This document shows, in pieces, positions 59,496-64,000 of a DNA stretch of 64,000 nt (the stretch's first letter is position 1; the number at the start of each line of letters is the position of its first letter). The position numbers were made by a program, and so were the translations under genes. This DNA is from Chondromyces crocatus (GTDB taxonomy: Bacteria > Myxococcota_A > Polyangia > Polyangiales > Polyangiaceae): assembly GCF_001189295.1 (NCBI RefSeq), contig NZ_CP012159.1:8053001-8117000 (forward strand), in the 5' to 3' direction. The notes under the pieces are model-generated. The model worked only from the letters and a program-made list of their open reading frames with translations, searched no databases and was not told the DNA's origin.

Positions 59496-61212
59496 ACCCG
59501 CCGAAATAGGCCCCCGCGGCAAGAGCCGCCAGGGTCGCCACGAGCAACAGCATCTTGATGGCCCCGCCGCCTGAGGTCGCCGCTGTGGCCAGCGGCGCCG
59601 GCTCTTCGCGTGCGATCGCCTGACGCTTCCTCGCTGCCGCGGCAGGGGTCCTCGGGCTGTCCCCCGTCACATCTTTCGCGGTGACACCGACGACGCCCCT
59701 CTTCGAAGAACCGCCCTGGATGGGCCCCTCATCATCGGCACCATCCGTCGGAGCGCTCGCCTTGGCGATTTCCTTTACCGACGCCGCTCCTGACGTCACC
59801 GCCTTCGGCTCGTTCACGCCCGGGGGGACCGCCTTCTCCTCGGCCAGCCTCTCGGGGGCGGATGCTTCCTTCGGGGCGAGGCGGCCTCCCTCGTGCGTCG
59901 CCTGCTTCTCGCCCACTCGCCCTTCCCCTTCAGCTGCCACCGGCCTCTCCGAGGTAGCCGGAGGCCGCTCCGACCTCCTCGCCACCACCAGCGGGACGGG
60001 CGCCGACGCTGGCCCCCCTTGCCCGGACGACGGCACCTCCGACGAAGCTCCGGCCGCCTCCGCATCCTCTTCGGCCTCCCCTCGCCGCCCTTCTTCGAGC
60101 TCCGGAGCAGGCCCATTGATCTCATCGGCCCACGTGCTGATGTCATAGAAGCCAGGCAGCTTCGCGGGCTCCTCGTGTCCCGTCGCCAGCGCCTTCTCTT
60201 CGTCCGTCTGCAGCGACGTGAACTCCAGCAGCGTCTCCTCGATCAGCTTGTCGATGAGCGACGCCTGCGCGCTCGCGGGCGCGCGCCGCCGGAGGCTCAT
60301 CGCCCCCCGCACCAGCTCTGCCACCTCGAACGCACTCACGCTGCGACCGAAGCGAAACAGGAAGTCCCACAGATCCCGGCCGAACTCGCGCGCCGAGCCG
60401 TAACGCTGATCCCGATCACGCGCCAGCGAGCGCGTCACGATCGCGTCGAGATCCGGCGGGACGGCTTTGTTGCGCGACAGCACCGACTCCACCTCGGCCT
60501 TCTGCACGAGCTTCACCGTGTGGAAGTCATTCTCCCCCACGAAGAGCCGCTTCCCGGCCAGCATCTCCCAGAGGATGATCCCTACCGCGAAGACATCGGC
60601 GCGGTGATCCAGCTCCAGCCCTTCCGCCGCCTCCGGCGACAGGTAGCTGTACTTGCCCTTGATGATCCCCGCCTCGCTCTTCTCCAGCTGGCTCGTCGCC
60701 TTCGCCAGACCGAAGTCGACGATCTTCACCTCGCCGAATTTGGTCAAGAGCACGTTCGGCGGCGACATGTCGCGGTGCACGATCTTCAGTTGCTTCCCGT
60801 CGGAGCCCTTCAGCTCGTGCGCGTAGCTCAGGCCCTCGCAGATCTTCGCAGCGATGTAGACCGCTGCCTCCGTGGGCAGCGGCTTCCCGCTCTTCTTCAT
60901 CCACTCGATGACGGCCTTCAGATCGGCTCCATCGACGTACTCCATCACGATGAAGTAAGCGTTGTCGCCGACGCCGATGTCGAAGACCTGCGCCACGTTC
61001 GAGTGGGACAGGTGCGCCGAGAGCCTCGCCTCATCGAGGAACATCGCGATGAATCGCTTCTTCTCGCTGAGCGCAGGCAAGACGCGCTTGATCGCGACTT
61101 GCTTTTTGAACCCCTCGATCCCTGCGCTCTCCGCGAGGAACACTTCGGCCATCCCGCCAGAGGCGAGCTTCTCGATGACCCGATAGCGCTGTTGCTGGTG
61201 GGGGTCAGTCAT
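59482..61212 (-). CDS. Ser/Thr protein kinase with C-terminal membrane anchor
   Basis: A 576-residue Hanks-type kinase. The kinase domain (about 10-275) has KLASGGMAEVFLAE, the Lys in VAIKRVL, catalytic loop IVHRDMSPPNVLL, KIVDFGLAKA and the APE-like SYLSPEA. Residues 300-540 are low-complexity Glu/Ala/Pro-rich linker, and the C-terminus is a membrane helix (IKMLLLVATLAALAAGAYF), giving a tail-anchored topology with a short outside end. The ATG at 61212 was chosen because the kinase fold starts there (DPHQQQRYRVIEKLASGG). It lies upstream of no obvious substrate; the Pro-rich and SMI1 genes follow the same strand. Confidence 0.9.
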   Translation of the reverse strand: MTDPHQQQRYRVIEKLASGGMAEVFLAESAGIEGFKKQVAIKRVLPALSEKKRFIAMFLDEARLSAHLSHSNVAQVFDIGVGDNAYFIVMEYVDGADLKAVIEWMKKSGKPLPTEAAVYIAAKICEGLSYAHELKGSDGKQLKIVHRDMSPPNVLLTKFGEVKIVDFGLAKATSQLEKSEAGIIKGKYSYLSPEAAEGLELDHRADVFAVGIILWEMLAGKRLFVGENDFHTVKLVQKAEVESVLSRNKAVPPDLDAIVTRSLARDRDQRYGSAREFGRDLWDFLFRFGRSVSAFEVAELVRGAMSLRRRAPASAQASLIDKLIEETLLEFTSLQTDEEKALATGHEEPAKLPGFYDISTWADEINGPAPELEEGRRGEAEEDAEAAGASSEVPSSGQGGPASAPVPLVVARRSERPPATSERPVAAEGEGRVGEKQATHEGGRLAPKEASAPERLAEEKAVPPGVNEPKAVTSGAASVKEIAKASAPTDGADDEGPIQGGSSKRGVVGVTAKDVTGDSPRTPAAAARKRQAIAREEPAPLATAATSGGGAIKMLLLVATLAALAAGAYFGGFISQ

Positions 61213-61252
61213 CCTGCCGCTTAGTACACCATGACCAGCGGCCCGCGCCCAA

Positions 61253-62227
61253 TCAGCGGCCACGACCTTCATCTTCCTCGCCGCTCCACCAGGACGGTGT
61301 CGGCGGCGAGAGTCCTCTGGGCGGATCCTCGTGGTGTTCAGGCTGATCGTGCGGAATTTGTCGCGTCTCCTCCCCCGACCAGGTCGAGATGGCCTCGATG
61401 TCCGAGGCGCTCAGGCTCATGGGCGGCGTGTCATCCGACTCGGGCATGAGCTCCATGGCGTCGTCGGCTTCCCAGGAACCGCCATGTCGCGCGGGGCCGA
61501 GCGGCAGCGCGCCAGCAGCACCACCTCGTGCTCCCCTGGGAGGCGGCGGAGGCACGGAGGAGCGCCCTCCCGCTGGGGGAGGGTTCGGGGGTGCTGGCAC
61601 CGATCTCCCTTTCGCTGGTGAAGGCGGCGGCGGCGGCGGCGGAGCGACGGATCTCCCTCTCGTCCCCGCCACGGATGGCGATGGGGGCGGGGGGGCTGCC
61701 GATCTCCCTCTCGCTCCCGCGAACGATGGCGCAGGTGGCACCTCGGATCTCCCTCTCACGACCGGAAGCGGCGGGAGTGGCTGGGGCGGCAAGGTCGACC
61801 TCCCTGCACCCTCCGAACCTGGAGGAGAAACGAGCGGCACCGTCACCGGCTTCCATGCAGCGCCGACCACCTCGGCGGCCAGCTCCCCTGCGAACGACGT
61901 CGAAGACCACAGCGGCACCGTCAGCGTCATCTCGCCGTCCTGCTGGTACGCCCCGGGCCCCTGGTAGTCGATGCGCTCGATCACCGACGTCTTCAGCAGC
62001 ACGAAGCGGCCGCTCTCTCGCCGCACGAAGAGCCCCGCCGCGCCCACGCGCAGCTCTCCGACCAGACCCCCGTCCACCCGCAGATCGAGGCACGCCACGA
62101 ACTGCGCCCCCATGCAGCGATCCTGCGCCTCACTGCCGCTCGGAGAGAGCACCCAGCCACAGACCCCCTCCTCGTCCAGCATGTACGTGCAGGTCCGCGT
62201 GTGGACCGCGTAGACCATCTCCGCCAT
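61253..62227 (-). CDS. Protein of unknown function with Pro-rich repeats
   Basis: A 324-residue protein. Residues 1-125 look like a beta-rich globular domain (CTYMLDEEGVCGWVL, AQFVACLDLRVDGGLVGELRVGAAGLFVRRESGRFVLLK). Residues 130-225 are Pro-rich with repeated RGRS-x-x-PPPP units, and the end is acidic and Ser/Thr-rich, with a 20-residue tail (WSGEEDEGRGR). The Pro-rich part may be an extended spacer or phosphorylation target of the kinase 40 bp downstream on the same strand. I do not recognise the N-terminal domain. Confidence 0.7.
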   Translation of the reverse strand: MAEMVYAVHTRTCTYMLDEEGVCGWVLSPSGSEAQDRCMGAQFVACLDLRVDGGLVGELRVGAAGLFVRRESGRFVLLKTSVIERIDYQGPGAYQQDGEMTLTVPLWSSTSFAGELAAEVVGAAWKPVTVPLVSPPGSEGAGRSTLPPQPLPPLPVVRGRSEVPPAPSFAGARGRSAAPPPPSPSVAGTRGRSVAPPPPPPPSPAKGRSVPAPPNPPPAGGRSSVPPPPPRGARGGAAGALPLGPARHGGSWEADDAMELMPESDDTPPMSLSASDIEAISTWSGEETRQIPHDQPEHHEDPPRGLSPPTPSWWSGEEDEGRGR

Positions 62228-62347
62228 GCGTCCCGCTCCGGGAGAAGAGCCTCTCGACCACCGGAGCAGCTCCGGAAAGAGCCCCCCGACATCGAACGCG
62301 AGAGAGCTACCACGGCGCCCCCGAGGCCGGAACCACCTCGGCTCGGC

Positions 62348-63142
62348 TCAGCCGAACAGCGCGATTCTCGCGACTGGACGTGCCGCCGGGCGCATCGACG
62401 GCGGGGGAGGCATCACGCTCCCGGCCCTCGCCCGCGACCCCCCCGGGGTCACCTCGCGCACCCCGCTCGTCGGCGCCGGCGTCACGCTCGGAGGTGCTGG
62501 CGTCACGCTCGTGGAGACCGACATCGCCTCCTCCACGGGCAGCTCCAGCTCCGCCTCGAGCATGTCCGCCACGAGCTCCAGCAGCTCGGGAAAGCTCGAC
62601 AGCCGCATCCCGAGCCCGCTCATCCAGACCACCACGTCCATCTCGCCGTCGTCGCGCGCTGTCTCAGGATCCCAGGCGAACAGCGTCTCCGCGTCCGGGT
62701 CGATCCCGAAAGGCACCAGCCCAGCGGCGCGCATCCGCCCTCGCGCGCGATCCGGACCTGGCCCATCGAACCACGTCCGCTGTGCCCCGGCCTCTCCCTG
62801 CCGCGCGCGCGTCGCCTCTCGCGCTCGCGCCGCGCCACGCCCCCGCGCGGCGCCCTCGTTCTCTTCGAGCATCATCTGCGCCACGCCCAGGTACGCCCCA
62901 CGCGTCAGCGGCCGACTCCCCAGCAAGCCGGCCCCAGCAAAAATCTGCGGCCACCCATCGTGCATCGACAGCAGCGCGCGGTAGCTCGGCGGCAGCCGCA
63001 TCCCCATCCGCCGCTCGGCACACGCGATCGCCTCTTCCGCTGCCCCCTCGGGCGGCGCGACGGGCATTCCGCGACGCGGATCCCTGCGCGCAAGCTCCAG
63101 CCGGAGCGCTCGGATACGGCGGATCGCGTCGAGCAAGTCCAT
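62348..63142 (-). CDS. SMI1/KNR4 (SUKH) family protein
   Basis: A 264-residue protein. Residues 30-170 fit the SMI1/KNR4 fold: AEEAIACAERRMGMRLPPSYRALLSMHDGW with the family's Leu-Pro-Pro/Tyr turn, and FGIDPDAETLFAWDPE with MDVVVWMS for the later strands. The C-terminus is Ser/Thr/Pro-rich. The family often supplies immunity proteins for contact-dependent toxins, but many are simple scaffolds. No toxin is nearby, so the role is open. It is on the same strand as the Pro-rich protein, 120 bp away, and 49 bp from the end of glgB. Confidence 0.82.
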   Translation of the reverse strand: MDLLDAIRRIRALRLELARRDPRRGMPVAPPEGAAEEAIACAERRMGMRLPPSYRALLSMHDGWPQIFAGAGLLGSRPLTRGAYLGVAQMMLEENEGAARGRGAARAREATRARQGEAGAQRTWFDGPGPDRARGRMRAAGLVPFGIDPDAETLFAWDPETARDDGEMDVVVWMSGLGMRLSSFPELLELVADMLEAELELPVEEAMSVSTSVTPAPPSVTPAPTSGVREVTPGGSRARAGSVMPPPPSMRPAARPVARIALFG

Positions 63143-63191
63143 GGCGGGGGACCCTAGGCATGGCCCCCTGGCCGAGGCAAAAAACCAGCGC

Positions 63192-64000
63192 CTACACCTC
63201 CGAAGAGCGAGCCTCCGACGCCTCCGTCACCTCGCCCGCCATGCGCTCCGCCACGCTCTCACCTTCACGCGACGACGCTTCCTCGGGCACGTCATCCGCT
63301 GGTCCATCCTCCGGCACGACATCAGGCCCGGAGCGTTGCCGCGCGGCGGCCTCTTCCGCTGCTACCGCAGCATCCGCCGCCTCCATTGCCGCGATCTCCT
63401 CCTCGTTCGCGTCGCGCTCGGGCACGAGCCACAGCACCCCGAGCGGAGGCAGCGTCAGCACCAGCGACTGCGCGAACCCATGAGACGGCACCGCCTCTGC
63501 CTCGATTCGCCCCAGATTTCCCACACCGCTGCCCCCGTACACCGAGGCGTCGGTGTTGATCACCTCCAGGTAGGCGCACCGCCGAGGCACACCGATCCGG
63601 TAACCCCCCCGCACCACCGGCGTGAAGTTCCCCACGAACACCACGAACATCCCGCGCGGCGACTCTTGCCGCCCTGCCCCTTCGCCGTAGCGAACGAACG
63701 ACGCCACGCTCTGATGGCTGTCGTTCGCGTCGATCCACCGGAACCCTTGCGCCTGATCATCCAGCTCGTACAGCGCCGACTGGTTCACATAGACCCGGTT
63801 CAGATCCTTCAAGAGCTGCGAGATCCCTGCGTGGCCAGGCAGCGCCAGGAGCCCCCAGTCCAGCTCCGTCTTCTCGCTCCACTCGCTGAGCTGACCCAGC
63901 TCCGCCCCCATGAACAGCAGCTTCTTCCCCGGATGGGCCCACATGTACGCGTACAGCATCCGCAGGTTCGCCAGCATGTGCCAGTGATCCCCTGGCATCT
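63192..64000 (-). CDS. glgB: 1,4-alpha-glucan branching enzyme, C-terminal part (cut by window edge)
   Basis: The frame is open to the right edge and encodes the last 270 or so residues of a GH13 branching enzyme. PGDHWHMLANLRMLYAYMWAHPGKKLLFMGAELGQ and LLKDLNRVYVNQSALYELD are the end of the catalytic barrel and FVVFVGNFTPVVRGGYRIGVP the C-terminal beta domain. The canonical family end LPPLGVLWLVPE is followed by about 75 acidic residues rich in Glu, Ala and Asp, an addition beyond the typical branching enzyme. It makes alpha-1,6 branches in glycogen. The N-terminal two thirds lie outside. Confidence 0.9.
   Translation of the reverse strand, partial: MPGDHWHMLANLRMLYAYMWAHPGKKLLFMGAELGQLSEWSEKTELDWGLLALPGHAGISQLLKDLNRVYVNQSALYELDDQAQGFRWIDANDSHQSVASFVRYGEGAGRQESPRGMFVVFVGNFTPVVRGGYRIGVPRRCAYLEVINTDASVYGGSGVGNLGRIEAEAVPSHGFAQSLVLTLPPLGVLWLVPERDANEEEIAAMEAADAAVAAEEAAARQRSGPDVVPEDGPADDVPEEASSREGESVAERMAGEVTEASEARSSEV

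Overview
The window is very GC-rich (about 70 percent by eye) and has the gene content of a myxobacterium, most likely of the Polyangiales (Sorangium, Polyangium or Chondromyces type). The signs are cytoplasmic and membrane-anchored Ser/Thr kinases, FHA and PilZ proteins, many lipoproteins with Gly-rich or Lys/Ala-rich linkers, a DUF4398 lipoprotein next to an OmpA protein with calcium-binding thrombospondin-3 repeats, type IV pilus motors, and a LexA operator resembling the Myxococcus xanthus motif. The genus is an inference. I see no rRNA, CRISPR array, integrase or insertion sequence.

Layout. 1-2.7 kb: a metallophosphoesterase cut by the left edge, a small protein of unclear origin, and an ABC-type (OLD/PtuA-like) AAA ATPase whose C-terminus runs antisense into the next gene; this is the most accessory-looking part. 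2.6-8.6 kb: MFS exporter, YtcJ-type amidohydrolase, YcaC-type hydrolase and LysR regulator, all on the minus strand. 8.8-11.5 kb: two envelope lipoproteins. 11.6-19.6 kb: a divergent glycan locus. Its minus arm has two methyltransferases, a family 2 glycosyltransferase and UDP-GlcNAc 2-epimerase; its plus arm has two tandem paralogous GT-B glycosyltransferases and a Wzx-like flippase. 19.7-28.5 kb: secreted amidohydrolase, a 5'-nucleotidase-like lipoprotein broken by a 10-bp tandem duplication, proline catabolism PruA, a lipoprotein with pre-peptidase-type repeats, and an M3 metallopeptidase lipoprotein.

28.6-34.9 kb: a caspase-fold/TPR protein lacking the catalytic His, a Cys-rich small lipoprotein, and an overlapping FHA-kinase pair. 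35.0-38.7 kb: pilB, pilT and lexA, the last with a probable self-operator between its -35 and -10. 38.9-45.5 kb: envelope proteins (DUF4398, OmpA-TSP3, a probable outer-membrane barrel) and two PilZ proteins, one of which spans the membrane. 45.6-59.5 kb: mostly housekeeping, with two valine tRNAs, an aminotransferase, mlaD and mlaF, recJ, secF, secD, yajC, thrS and infC. 59.5-64 kb: Ser/Thr kinase with C-terminal anchor, Pro-rich protein, SMI1/KNR4 protein, and the 3' part of glgB cut by the right edge.

The minus-strand run yajC-secD-secF-recJ-mlaF-mlaD-aminotransferase is a mostly co-directional housekeeping block. The glycan locus and the envelope lipoproteins point to cell-surface construction, as do the pilus motors and PilZ proteins. 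Many long open frames in this window are antisense shadows caused by high GC and are left out. Starts were moved inward wherever a ribosome site, signal peptide or domain boundary argued for it.
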